Positions 1 to 8,001 of a stretch of DNA of 64,000 nt are shown here, one piece after another. The DNA is taken from contig NZ_MUBJ01000012.1 in the NCBI RefSeq assembly GCF_002127535.1, forward strand, positions 1-64,000, in the 5' to 3' direction. A model generated the notes under the pieces. That model saw nothing but the letters and a program-made list of their open reading frames with translations. It was not told the DNA's origin and ran no database searches. Position 1 is the stretch's first letter, and each line of letters begins with the position of its first letter. Position numbers and translations under genes: made by a program. The DNA is from Xenorhabdus vietnamensis. Its GTDB lineage: Bacteria; Pseudomonadota; Gammaproteobacteria; Enterobacterales; Enterobacteriaceae.

Positions 1-107
1 ACTTTCGGGGTGAAAACCGGCTGTGTATCAAATATGTCCGTGGGAATTCTGGGGATATAATTATTATAGTGATTTATGATTTTTAGTAGATTATTAATAA
101 AATCAAT

Positions 108-140
108 ACCGAAGATTGAATTATGAAATCAATCTTCGGT
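108..140. terminator. Terminator-like hairpin
   Basis: A perfect 12-bp stem (ACCGAAGATTGA pairing with TCAATCTTCGGT) with a 9-base loop, followed on the plus strand by a T-rich stretch. It may be a bidirectional terminator at the edge of the decayed element. Nothing else is recognisable in positions 1-107. Confidence 0.5.
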
Positions 141-255
141 TTAAGTTTTGTTGTGTGTTTTTTATGCTGGTTTGGTGAAAATTACAAGCACCAGCAGCTT
201 CCTTTCCCCACTGCTCTTCAATGACTTTTACCCGCCAGTTCTGGAACCGCTCAAA
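121..255 (-). pseudogene. Fragment of an unidentified protein
   Basis: Reading the minus strand gives an open stretch of about 44 codons containing FQNWRVKVIEEQWGKEAAG. It ends at a TAA at 121-123. A TAG at 256-258 interrupts the same frame, and the sequence upstream still reads plausibly for a few residues (PQFEEAG). No start codon or ribosome binding site is visible. It looks like a broken coding remnant of the same mobile element as the neighbouring integrase. I do not recognise the family, and it could be chance coding potential. The stretch 260-535 shows no gene on either strand. Confidence 0.2.
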
Positions 256-535
256 CTATCCGGCTTCTTCAAATTGAGGACTCCAAAATTATCAATAACT
301 TAGGGTTTAAGCAGAAGGTTGAAATAAAGCTAGTCACTCTTATGTGTTGTATGTGTGATAATCTGATGCAAAGGAATATTGATATCCTCTGCGGGGTCAA
401 AATGACGGCCTCGGATAAATCAATGAGTTAATCAACTAGGGTGGAAATCCCTATAGTTGCCGCAAGGTATGATATCCCGCTCTGGGTATTGAGATTTCCT
501 CAACACCCTGTGCTTGTGCAGGTATCCCATATGTT

Positions 536-556
536 AAAGGGCAGATTTTGCCCTTT
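536..556 (-). terminator. Hairpin after the integrase remnant
   Basis: AAAGGGCA and TGCCCTTT form an 8-bp stem with a 5-base loop, five bases beyond the integrase stop codon at 561. The position suggests the original integrase terminator. The T-run is weak. Confidence 0.45.
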
Positions 557-560
557 GGTA

Positions 561-1653
561 TTACTCTTCTTTCTGCTGCATTAGCTTATTGAATTTCTCA
601 TGCAGCGATTGTGGATATAGTTCCGTATACACCTGCCATAATACATTCAGTGAACGATGGCCTGTTACTTGAGCCACTTCTTCAATGGAAAAGCTAGCTT
701 CAAATAATCGACAGGCTCCTTCTCTGTGTAGGTCATTATAGCGGAGGTCTTCAATGCCTAGTTCGACACATGCATTGTGAAAACCATTAGATATACTTCT
801 TGTATTGTAGGGAAATATAAGCCCACTATCAGATTTGGGCTGTCTTTGAACAATATCCTATGCTTCCCCAAGTAAGGGAACAAGCATATGGTTACCTGCT
901 TTTTTTCTAGGGTCTTTTCTGTCTCTTACGAGCACGGATCTCTGCTTTTCGTCAATATCATCCCACCTGATTTTACATACTTCCCCTATGCGCATGCAGG
1001 AATGTATTGAGAAGTTCAATATATCCTCGTAAGGAATATGACGTCCGGTGACCTCTTTTTCTACGTAGTACCTCCATCACTCTCTCTAACTCCTCGCGTT
1101 CTGGTCTTCTACTACGCCGCTGGCTTTTACTGATTAATCCCATCTGAGTTAAAACTGAACGGGCTTCATGTGCGGGATTTGAGGTGTAATTTATATCATA
1201 GACAGGCTTGGCTGATTTTAGGACTGATGACAAATAGGCGACATCATGATTAATAGTGGTGGGAGTGGTTCCTGTAGAATGTCGTTGCTTGCAATGTTCA
1301 ACAATATGACTGACCGAAAGTTCAGTTAGAGTAAGTTTTGTGAGATCACTCTTTGACAACGAGTTCAATACGGATTTTTTTCTTTGTCTTGCTTTTTTTT
1401 TCTAGATTGGGATCGCTGATGTATTTGTGTAACAAGTCACCTACAGTTAAATCTTCAGTATCATTATTCGAGGGTATACCGTTTTGCGCCAATTCAGCCA
1501 CCCGCATAGCCCCCATGTTTTTGCATGAGATTGTTTTCCGAATGTACGGTTCTCTCTGTAAATATACTTACCGCCAGATTTAACACCAACAGTGCAACGA
1601 TAGCGGATGGTGCCGTCTGCGCGTGGGCGTTTTTCTATGCTATAGTAGGCCAT
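561..1653 (-). pseudogene. Decayed tyrosine-recombinase integrase
   Basis: Remnant of a phage-type integrase of about 360 codons. The N-terminal piece (1447-1653, starting MAYYSIEKRPRADG) resembles the arm-type DNA-binding region, and 973-1368 covers the core-binding region. The catalytic domain is recognisable downstream: MRIGEVCKIRWDDID (first catalytic Arg), IEDLRYNDLHREG (second Arg box) and TGHRSLNVLWQVYT (His box and the presumed catalytic Tyr). The reading frame is broken at least four times. There are frameshifts near 1510, in the homopolymer tract around 1375-1400 and near 1065, and an in-frame TAG at 858-860. The enzyme cannot be made, so the element can no longer excise by itself. 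The gene points away from uhpB, so the rest of the element should lie left of this window. The family call is confident; the att site was not identified. Confidence 0.8.
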
Positions 1654-1803
1654 CTGTGATGTTCTCCAGTTTAAATTTTCACGAAATAAAGGGGTGCCAT
1701 TAGGGGTGCTGATAATCCTAAAATACCCTTAAGTGCACGAAAATTAGCAAAAACAGAAATACAAAGGATTCAGTATAATGGCAAGGAATGGTGGGGAGTT
1801 AAT

Positions 1804-3354
1804 GTGTTATCTGGAAAATCTTTCTTTATATTTAATCGATATCTAATCAATTCATTTTGTGGCTGGTTGTTGTTTTCTTGTTGGTGGTTTTGTTTATGGG
1901 TTATCGCTTATTATTTTGTCAATGAATCTGAGTTGGCTATCTTATTTTTTCCTTTCGCATTGCGCCTTGGTATCGTACTTCATACTCCCAAGCGTTATTG
2001 GACGACTATTTACAGCGCAGAATGGATACTTACTATTTGTTTGGCGCTCCTAATGGGCCAGCCGCAATGGTTTACTGTATTAACAGCCAGCATAGCCAGT
2101 TTCCCTCTTGTTTGGTTTGCCAGTCATTATTATTGTGGCAGTCAATGGCAGCGATTCACAGTTATGGCAGGTATAATTCTGACAACTTCCATTATTAATG
2201 TGGTGGCAATAAGCAATCATCATTCAGCTTTGATCATTGCATTCTTGGTGAGTTTGACTGGCGGTGTTATGTTGGTTCCTTTGTGTTATTTAGTATGGCA
2301 CTATCTGTTCCAAAATATTTGGCTTCCTTTGACCGCTAATCTTGTATCACATCGAATTCAGTTTCATCTGAAACACGTTGTACTTTATGTTTTATTATTT
2401 GTACTGAATATTTTTCTTCAGGTTGGTCTCCCGAATGAGTTGCGTTATTTCGCACCATTTTGTCTGGCTATTCCAATTATCTTATTGGCTTTTCGTTACG
2501 GCTGGCAAGGTGCGGTGGTTGGTACTTTGCTGAACAGTATTGCATTGATTGCCGCGCGCAGTGGTGTCTCGAATATAGAGATTACAGATCTCTTGTTATC
2601 GTTGTTGGTTCAAACGGCTACTGGGATTATGTTGGGCATGGCTGTGCAACGTCAGCGTGATCTCAATGCACAGTTAAAGCGCCAACTCCATTGTAATCAC
2701 AGTCTGTCCCGTCAATTAGTGAAAGCGGAAGAATCGGTAAGGCGGGAGATTGCACGTGAATTACATGATGAAATTGGTCAGAATATTACGGCTATACGTA
2801 CACAAGCTAATATTATTCAGCGGGTAGAAGTGACACCAATTAGTGCTAATTGCGCCAAAACAATCGAATCATTATCCCTCAATATTTATGATACGACTAA
2901 AGGGTTGTTGAGTCGGTTGCGACCCAAAATTCTTGATGATCTTGGTTTCAAAGAAGCTATAGAGCAATTATTGCGGGATATGGAATTTGAATTTCATGGC
3001 ATATCAGTAGAAATTCACTGGACAACAGATTCAGCAGTGGCAATTGAGCAACTAAGTGATACAACCAAAATTACGTTATATCGTCTTTGTCAGGAAGCGT
3101 TGAATAATGCTATGAAATATTCTCAAGCGGATCGTATTGAACTGCATTTTTCCGTCACGGAAATGATCCATGTATTGATCAAAGATAATGGTATTGGTTG
3201 TAAGGTCGAAGATCATATGAAAGGGTTTGGTTTACGTGGTATGCGGGAGCGTGTGCAGGCTCTCGGTGGAAAGTTCTCAATTCATAGTGAAAAACAGCAA
3301 GGTGATTTGACATCTTCGGGGACTGATTTGTCTATTTTTTTGCCCAAACTTTGA
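1804..3354 (+). CDS. uhpB: Sensor histidine kinase UhpB
   Basis: Membrane histidine kinase of the hexose-phosphate sensing system (516 aa; E. coli UhpB is about 500). Roughly the first 290 residues are hydrophobic and form several membrane segments of the MASE1 type. The dimerisation/phosphoacceptor region follows, with ELHDEIGQN placing the phospho-His near residue 321. The C-terminal ATPase domain has CQEALNNAMKYS (N box), KDNGIGCK (G1) and GFGLRGMRERVQALGG (G2). The start is GTG, preceded by GGGGAG at a good distance. uhpC follows after 9 bases, so the two are probably cotranscribed. In the known system UhpC and UhpB sense external glucose-6-phosphate and phosphorylate the regulator UhpA, which activates uhpT. 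Neither uhpA nor uhpT is present here. The gene lies 150 bp from a decayed integrase. Confidence 0.9.
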   Translation: MLSGKSFFIFNRYLINSFCGWLLFSCWWFCLWVIAYYFVNESELAILFFPFALRLGIVLHTPKRYWTTIYSAEWILTICLALLMGQPQWFTVLTASIASFPLVWFASHYYCGSQWQRFTVMAGIILTTSIINVVAISNHHSALIIAFLVSLTGGVMLVPLCYLVWHYLFQNIWLPLTANLVSHRIQFHLKHVVLYVLLFVLNIFLQVGLPNELRYFAPFCLAIPIILLAFRYGWQGAVVGTLLNSIALIAARSGVSNIEITDLLLSLLVQTATGIMLGMAVQRQRDLNAQLKRQLHCNHSLSRQLVKAEESVRREIARELHDEIGQNITAIRTQANIIQRVEVTPISANCAKTIESLSLNIYDTTKGLLSRLRPKILDDLGFKEAIEQLLRDMEFEFHGISVEIHWTTDSAVAIEQLSDTTKITLYRLCQEALNNAMKYSQADRIELHFSVTEMIHVLIKDNGIGCKVEDHMKGFGLRGMRERVQALGGKFSIHSEKQQGDLTSSGTDLSIFLPKL

Positions 3355-3363
3355 GATACAGTC

Positions 3364-4695
3364 ATGACAGTTTCTTCTCAACCCAAGCCAGCACATTATA
3401 ATCCGTTATCTGACAAAGAAATTCGAGAACAGTATCGTTATTGGCGCTTGCATATTATGCTGAGTCTTTATGTGGGATATGCGCTATTTTACTTTACACG
3501 CAAAAGTTTTAATTATGCGATGCCTGCCATGATAATCGATCTCGGCCTTGATAAAGGAGATATTGGTCTTATTGGCACACTGTTTTATATCACCTATGGT
3601 TGTTCCAAATTTCTTTCCGGTATTATCTCTGATCGTTCCAATCCGCGTTATTTCATGGGAGTCGGGTTAATTGCCACGGGTATCATTAATATCTTTTTTG
3701 GTCTGTCCAGCTCGATTGTGATGTTTACCATTCTGTGGATATTAAATGCTTGGTTTCAGGGATGGGGTTCGCCATCATGTGCTAAATTGCTCACCAGTTG
3801 GTATTCTCGCTCAGAGCGCGGTTTTTGGTGGTCTCTATGGAATACTTCACATCATGTAGGTAGTGCATTGGTTGCATTATTTGTCAGTTTTTTGACACTA
3901 CATTTTAGCTGGCGAGAAGGGTTTATTGTGCCGGGCTGTTTAGGGATTCTGGCCGGGATATTTTTATGTTGGCGATTACGTGATAAACCCACCACTATGG
4001 GGTTACCGACCATTGGTCAATTTCGTAATGATCATTTGGAAAAGGTGCACGAGAATCAAGGGCAAGGGCTAACTACCAAAGAAATCCTAAAATCCTATGT
4101 TTTTTGCAATAAATATATTTGGCTGCTTTCATTTAGTTATGTTCTGGTATATCTCGTCCGTACGGTTATTAACGATTGGGGAAATCTCTATCTAACAGAA
4201 TACCATCATTATGACTTAGTGAGTGCAAATGCGGTCTTGTCTCTTTTTGAAGTCGGTGGATTTATTGGCTCGCTGGTGGCAGGTTGGGGATCTGATAGAG
4301 TGTTTGGCGGAAATCGTGGGCCGATGAACTTGATATTTGCGATGGGTATTTTCTTATCAGTCGCAGCCTTATGGTTAATGCCTATGACAAATTTGATTTT
4401 TCAGTCAATTGGATTTTTTACCATTGGCTTTTTCGTTTTTGGCCCCCAATTACTGATTGGGATGGCTGCTGCAGAGTGTTCCCATAAAGATTCTGCGGGA
4501 GCAGCCACGGGATTTGTTGGCCTTTTTGCCTATACAGGAGCTGCATTGGCTGGCTATCCTTTTGCTGTTATTTTAGAACATTACCATTGGACGGGATTGT
4601 TTATTACCATTTCTGCTTGTGCTGTAATGATAGGCTTATTATTACTTCCATTCCTGCAAGCCCAGTTTCCTCGGCAGAAAGAACAGGAGTTATGA
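3364..4695 (+). CDS. uhpC: Sugar-phosphate sensor UhpC
   Basis: Major-facilitator membrane protein of 443 aa (E. coli 439) with about 12 membrane segments. In E. coli it binds external glucose-6-phosphate and activates UhpB rather than serving mainly as a transporter. The sequence follows UhpC closely, for example YALFYFTRKSFNYAMPA near the N-terminus, FQGWGSPSCAKLLTSWYSR, INDWGNLYLTEY and the C-terminal FFVFGPQLLIGMAAAECSHK. It begins 9 bases after uhpB. The transporter gene uhpT, which normally comes next, is absent: the following gene is on the other strand and unrelated. UhpC and the transporters UhpT and GlpT are homologous. The E. coli-like UhpC residues and the position after uhpB favour UhpC. 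Confidence 0.92.
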   Translation: MTVSSQPKPAHYNPLSDKEIREQYRYWRLHIMLSLYVGYALFYFTRKSFNYAMPAMIIDLGLDKGDIGLIGTLFYITYGCSKFLSGIISDRSNPRYFMGVGLIATGIINIFFGLSSSIVMFTILWILNAWFQGWGSPSCAKLLTSWYSRSERGFWWSLWNTSHHVGSALVALFVSFLTLHFSWREGFIVPGCLGILAGIFLCWRLRDKPTTMGLPTIGQFRNDHLEKVHENQGQGLTTKEILKSYVFCNKYIWLLSFSYVLVYLVRTVINDWGNLYLTEYHHYDLVSANAVLSLFEVGGFIGSLVAGWGSDRVFGGNRGPMNLIFAMGIFLSVAALWLMPMTNLIFQSIGFFTIGFFVFGPQLLIGMAAAECSHKDSAGAATGFVGLFAYTGAALAGYPFAVILEHYHWTGLFITISACAVMIGLLLLPFLQAQFPRQKEQEL

Positions 4696-4741
4696 GCCTA
4701 TATCCAATGGATGAAGGGAAATATGCAAATTTAGTATGGGC

Positions 4742-5293
4742 TTATTGTCTATTTCTATTACACCATTCATCTTTGGTTATTTCCCAAAATTCACAGTCAT
4801 ATTTTCCTGAAACATATTCTTTTTCTTCTATTTTTATTAGTCTGGCCCCTTGTGCCAATGAGATTTTTTTCGAGCCTTGATTAATACTGGCTTTTTGTGT
4901 TCTGAGAATGGGTTGTTCCAGTATGTGAAACCAATAATCAGTCACTTTTTCACAGGCTTCGCCCATCAATCCTTGACCCTAGTATTCCAGAGACAGCCAG
5001 AAACCTCTGTTATTATCTGGTTTATCATATAACCCGATCATACCGATTAGCTCATCAGGGTGATTTTTTACTCTGATAGACCATATCCATGCTTTTCCTG
5101 ATTGAATTGCAGGAAAAGCCACTTTTTTGACAAAATATTCTGCCCCATCGTCGGGATAAGGCCAAGAGACTGCACGGCTATCTAAGTATTTGACGATATC
5201 CCAATGAGGAAATTTTTGCTGAATTTGAATAGCATCGCCATAAGCCAGTTTTTTTAACAAAAGCCGTTTGGTCTCCAGATCATCGAATGGCAT
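4742..5293 (-). pseudogene. GNAT acetyltransferase with an amber codon
   Basis: RimJ-like N-acetyltransferase (GNAT fold) of about 183 codons, interrupted by one TAG at 4979-4981. The first 104 codons read from MPFDDLETKRLLLKKLAYGD to FWLSLEY. After the TAG the same frame continues GQGLMGEACEKVTDYWF and runs to a natural stop at 4742. The stop codon sits where the acetyl-CoA binding motif (Q/R-x-x-G-x-G/A) expects Gln, so a CAG to TAG change is the simplest explanation. A ribosome binding site (GAGAG) precedes the ATG. The substrate is unknown; relatives acetylate protein N-termini, antibiotics or small amines. Unless the TAG is suppressed, the product lacks half of the cofactor site. Confidence 0.8.
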
Positions 5294-5466
5294 CTTGCTC
5301 TCGTCTTATAAATAAAATGTTATTTAATGGTAATGAAAAACAATAAATTTAGCGTTAAAAATAGTCAATTCAATTTTTTCACCTTAGTAAAATAATAGGA
5401 TGCAAGATTTGGATTTTAAAAACATGGTATAGTACTTCCCCGATTTTTCCTATCCACCGGAATTTT

Positions 5467-6282
5467 ATGTCTTATCAATGTCCTTTATGCCACTTACCAT
5501 TACTGTTTGCTAACCATCAATGGCGTTGCGGAAACAATCATCAGTTTGATTGTGCAAAAGAAGGGTACGTCAATTTGCTGCCCGTTCAGCATAAACGTTC
5601 AAAAGAGCCGGGGGATAGTGTAGAGATGATGCAAGCGAGAAGGGCATTTTTGCATTCTGGCCATTACCAGGCGCTGCAACAAAAAACTATTGAGTTACTT
5701 AACGAATATTTACCAGAATGCGCTGAATCTTTGTTGGATATTGGTTGTGGAGAAGGTTATTACACAGCAGCGGTTCAGGAGCAGTTGAATATTCATCGAG
5801 ATTTGGTGGTGTATGGATTGGATGTGGCGAAAGTTGCTGTCCGTTATGGTGCTAAACGTTATCCTGAGGTTAATTTCTGCGTAGCATCCAGCCATCGGTT
5901 GCCATTTGCAGATAGCTCACTGGATAGTATTTTACGTATTTACGCCCCCTGTAAGGCGGCAGAATTGGCTCGAGTAGTGAAAACTGATGGTATCGTTCTG
6001 ACGGTGACGCCAGGTCCTCGTCATTTGTACCAATTGAAGGAATTAATTTATCAGGAAGTGCATTTACATCCTGAAAATGATGAACACTGGGATGAATTTG
6101 AATTAATTTCAACTGAAACATTGGTTTATGCAATGTCATTGGATGGTGAACAAGCTCATAATTTATTGCAGATGACTCCTTTTGCTTGGCGGGCGTCAGA
6201 AGAAGTTAAAATTCATTTGATCTCGAAAGAACAGTTTAATTGTGAAGCCGATTTTACGTTGAAAGTATATCGGCGTATTTGA
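5467..6282 (+). CDS. rlmA: 23S rRNA guanine-745 methyltransferase RlmA
   Basis: Methylates N1 of G745 in 23S rRNA with S-adenosylmethionine (271 aa, the usual length). An N-terminal zinc finger is visible as Cys5, Cys8, Cys21 and His25 (CPLCHLPL and WRCGNNH). The SAM-binding motif LLDIGCGEGYY lies near residue 90, followed by YGLDVAKVAVRYGAKRY, typical of the RlmA family. The start ATG lies just after TCCACCGGAATTTT. The gene stands alone, convergent with mntP, as in the E. coli arrangement rlmA-mntP-yobD-manZYX. Confidence 0.93.
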   Translation: MSYQCPLCHLPLLFANHQWRCGNNHQFDCAKEGYVNLLPVQHKRSKEPGDSVEMMQARRAFLHSGHYQALQQKTIELLNEYLPECAESLLDIGCGEGYYTAAVQEQLNIHRDLVVYGLDVAKVAVRYGAKRYPEVNFCVASSHRLPFADSSLDSILRIYAPCKAAELARVVKTDGIVLTVTPGPRHLYQLKELIYQEVHLHPENDEHWDEFELISTETLVYAMSLDGEQAHNLLQMTPFAWRASEEVKIHLISKEQFNCEADFTLKVYRRI

Positions 6283-6340
6283 TATTAAGAAGATTACTGT
6301 CACTTTTATTAGACTGTAGATCTGGCGTAATTATGTTCGT

Positions 6341-6407
6341 ACTATACTCAATGGGTTTTAATTTTTAGCCAACAAAGCTGCGACTAGAAAGACGAAAGCA
6401 TATATTA
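6341..6407. repeat. Truncated ERIC-like repeat
   Basis: Between rlmA and mntP, the segment AGCCAACAAAG...GAAAGACGAAAGCATATA matches the right end of the full ERIC at 53650-53774 (AGCCAACAAAGAGG, GAAAGACGAAGGGTATA). TATACTCAATGGG at the left resembles the other end. The centre is missing, so it looks like a deleted or diverged copy. Confidence 0.5.
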
Positions 6408-6431
6408 CTCCAGATCATTGGAAATAATAGC

Positions 6432-7013
6432 TTATTCTGCGTACATAAATAATTTAAGATGCTCGAATAATATATTGAAGCCAATGGCAATTAACACTAA
6501 TCCTCCAACTAATTCGGCTTTTTTACCTAGTAGCGGACCAATATAGCGACCAATTAGCATGCCTATGGTAGCCATAATCATAGTCATGAGGCCAATTGTC
6601 ATGGCTGTGTGTAGAATATCAACTTGCAGGAAGGCAAGGCCGACACCAATTGCCATCGCGTCCAGACTGGTTGCAATAGCAGTGAGAACTAATGTCACTG
6701 AACTATGACGTTGAGGGGCTTTGGTATATGTTTCAGGTTCATGCTTGAAACTGTCAATTATCATTCGGCAGCCAAGAATTAACAGTAATGAAAAGGCAAT
6801 CCAATGATCCCATTCCATAATGTATTGGCTGGCATACAGGCCCAATGACCAACCAATTAAAGGAGTACAGGTTTCAACCAAACCAAAGATGATGCCTGTG
6901 CGGATAGCTTCGAAAAAATGAGGTCGGTGAAGGGCGGCTCCTTTTCCTACGGCAGCGGCAAAAGCATCCATGGAAAGGGCGAGTGCGAGAATAAGTGTTG
7001 CATAGAGATTCAT
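6432..7013 (-). CDS. mntP: Manganese exporter MntP
   Basis: Inner-membrane Mn2+ efflux pump of 193 aa with about six membrane segments. Two related halves each carry the acidic [11 protein letters not shown] / [12 protein letters not shown] motif that is central to the family. I start at the ATG at 7013 ([16 protein letters not shown]) rather than the upstream in-frame ATG at 7049, because the family starts here and GAGG precedes it. The mRNA has a long 5' leader carrying a yybP-ykoY manganese riboswitch, with a possible Fur site further up. Excess manganese should therefore raise expression. The neighbours are rlmA (convergent) and yobD upstream. Confidence 0.93.
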   Translation of the reverse strand: MNLYATLILALALSMDAFAAAVGKGAALHRPHFFEAIRTGIIFGLVETCTPLIGWSLGLYASQYIMEWDHWIAFSLLLILGCRMIIDSFKHEPETYTKAPQRHSSVTLVLTAIATSLDAMAIGVGLAFLQVDILHTAMTIGLMTMIMATIGMLIGRYIGPLLGKKAELVGGLVLIAIGFNILFEHLKLFMYAE

Positions 7014-7080
7014 CAAAATAACCTCGGTTGGGTGATTCCATATACACACAACACACCCCCAACCAATGGTGTTGTTATGT

Positions 7081-7285
7081 GTCTATGGTCTTGCCAACCG
7101 ATTTATACTCGTCATTTTCCAAGTTTCTACTTTGTTAGCTGAAACTTGAAATTTATAGAGCATAAAAACCTAGATTTTATTAGGTTATTTGGGTATTCGT
7201 ACCACGTTTTATTTTAAACGAGTATGTTGATACAAATTTTCCAGAGATTTTCTGAAACAGGCTACTCCCCAATGACTGCAGCGGA
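7081..7285 (-). promoter_or_regulatory. yybP-ykoY manganese riboswitch
   Basis: The mntP leader contains the hallmarks of the yybP-ykoY aptamer: TTGGGGAGTAGCC (minus strand of 7261-7273) at the 5' side, ATCAACATACTCGTT in the middle, and GGCAAGACC (7087-7095) at the 3' side. Members of this family bind Mn2+ and control mntP and alx in enterobacteria. Downstream, a GC-rich hairpin (about 7046-7083) and the segment CCAACCG at 7025-7031 lie before the mntP start. That segment is complementary to CGGTTGG at 7094-7100 at the aptamer edge and overlaps the GAGG ribosome binding site. A translational switch is therefore plausible. Confidence 0.85.
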
Positions 7286-7340
7286 CAATATCATATTCAG
7301 AATAAAAGGCAAAAAATATTTTGCTATATTTCAAATATGC

Positions 7341-7360
7341 AAATGATAATTATTATCGTT
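7341..7360. promoter_or_regulatory. Fur-like box upstream of mntP
   Basis: AAATGATAATTATTATCGTT resembles the Fur consensus (GATAATGATAATCATTATC) and lies about 70 bp upstream of the mntP riboswitch on the promoter side. E. coli mntP is also linked to Fur. Function here is inferred. Confidence 0.45.
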
Positions 7361-7383
7361 ATGGGGTTTGTTTTAGGAAGTAA

Positions 7384-7412
7384 ATAAGATCAATAAATTA
7401 CATTGATCTTAT
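7384..7412 (-). terminator. Hairpin after yobD
   Basis: ATAAGATCAAT and ATTGATCTTAT form an 11-bp stem with a 7-base loop just past the yobD stop. On the minus strand it is followed by a short T-rich stretch. It probably ends the manXYZ-yobD transcript ahead of the mntP promoter. Confidence 0.5.
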
Positions 7413-7441
7413 CTAATCTCTTGGCGTTAAAATAAATAAAG

Positions 7442-7900
7442 TTATTTGTTGTTGACAAGGAATTGATAAATTTTTTCTAAGTCATCTAGTTTTGTGACGA
7501 AAATATATATTTTGTTTTGCTCTAAATCCATCATAAGAATACCATCTTCAGATAAATTCATTTCTTTAATACTTTCATAAGAAAAAAAACGGTTGATATG
7601 ATAAAAACCGTATTTTTTAAAAATTAGTTTTGGTGAGCGAATATAACCTAAATATAGTGTCACCAGTATGATAAATGATAACAAATAAGTCGTGAATTGG
7701 TTGCCGTGCGACATAACATTATTATAAATAATAATGGTAATCAAAATGATGAAGATCAAGGCGTCAATCCGATGTTTTCTTGTAAGTTTTATGTTTAACA
7801 ACGTCTTGCCTTTGAGCTGATTGATGACAAATTCATCATAAATCGCAAAAGCGAGCATTAACACAATCAAAACCATCAAGATGATATCATTCAAGCCCAT
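7442..7900 (-). CDS. yobD: UPF0266 membrane protein YobD
   Basis: Conserved inner-membrane protein of unknown function, 152 aa as in E. coli. The N-terminal half holds three hydrophobic segments (LMVLIVLMLAFAIYDEF, IDALIFIILITIIIYNN, TYLLSFIILVTLYLGYI). The C-terminal half is soluble and contains the family signature IKEMNLSEDGILMMDLEQ and DDLEKIYQFLV. I use the ATG at 7900, which has AGAGGAT before it, not the in-frame ATG at 7924. The position after manZ, in the order manXYZ-yobD-mntP, is the same as in E. coli. Confidence 0.9.
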   Translation of the reverse strand: MGLNDIILMVLIVLMLAFAIYDEFVINQLKGKTLLNIKLTRKHRIDALIFIILITIIIYNNVMSHGNQFTTYLLSFIILVTLYLGYIRSPKLIFKKYGFYHINRFFSYESIKEMNLSEDGILMMDLEQNKIYIFVTKLDDLEKIYQFLVNNK

Positions 7901-8001
7901 TTTATCCTCTGATTTTATAATCAAAAATACAAATTTTTAATAAATTAGGGAGGGATTTTTTCCTCCCTAATGTTTTTAATTAATAATATCTGCTAATCAG
8001 A

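Noticed and set aside
1654-1803. Possible attachment site between the integrase remnant and uhpB
   Set aside because: Two AGGGGTGC-like repeats are present, but no duplicated core can be shown because the other end of the element is outside the window.
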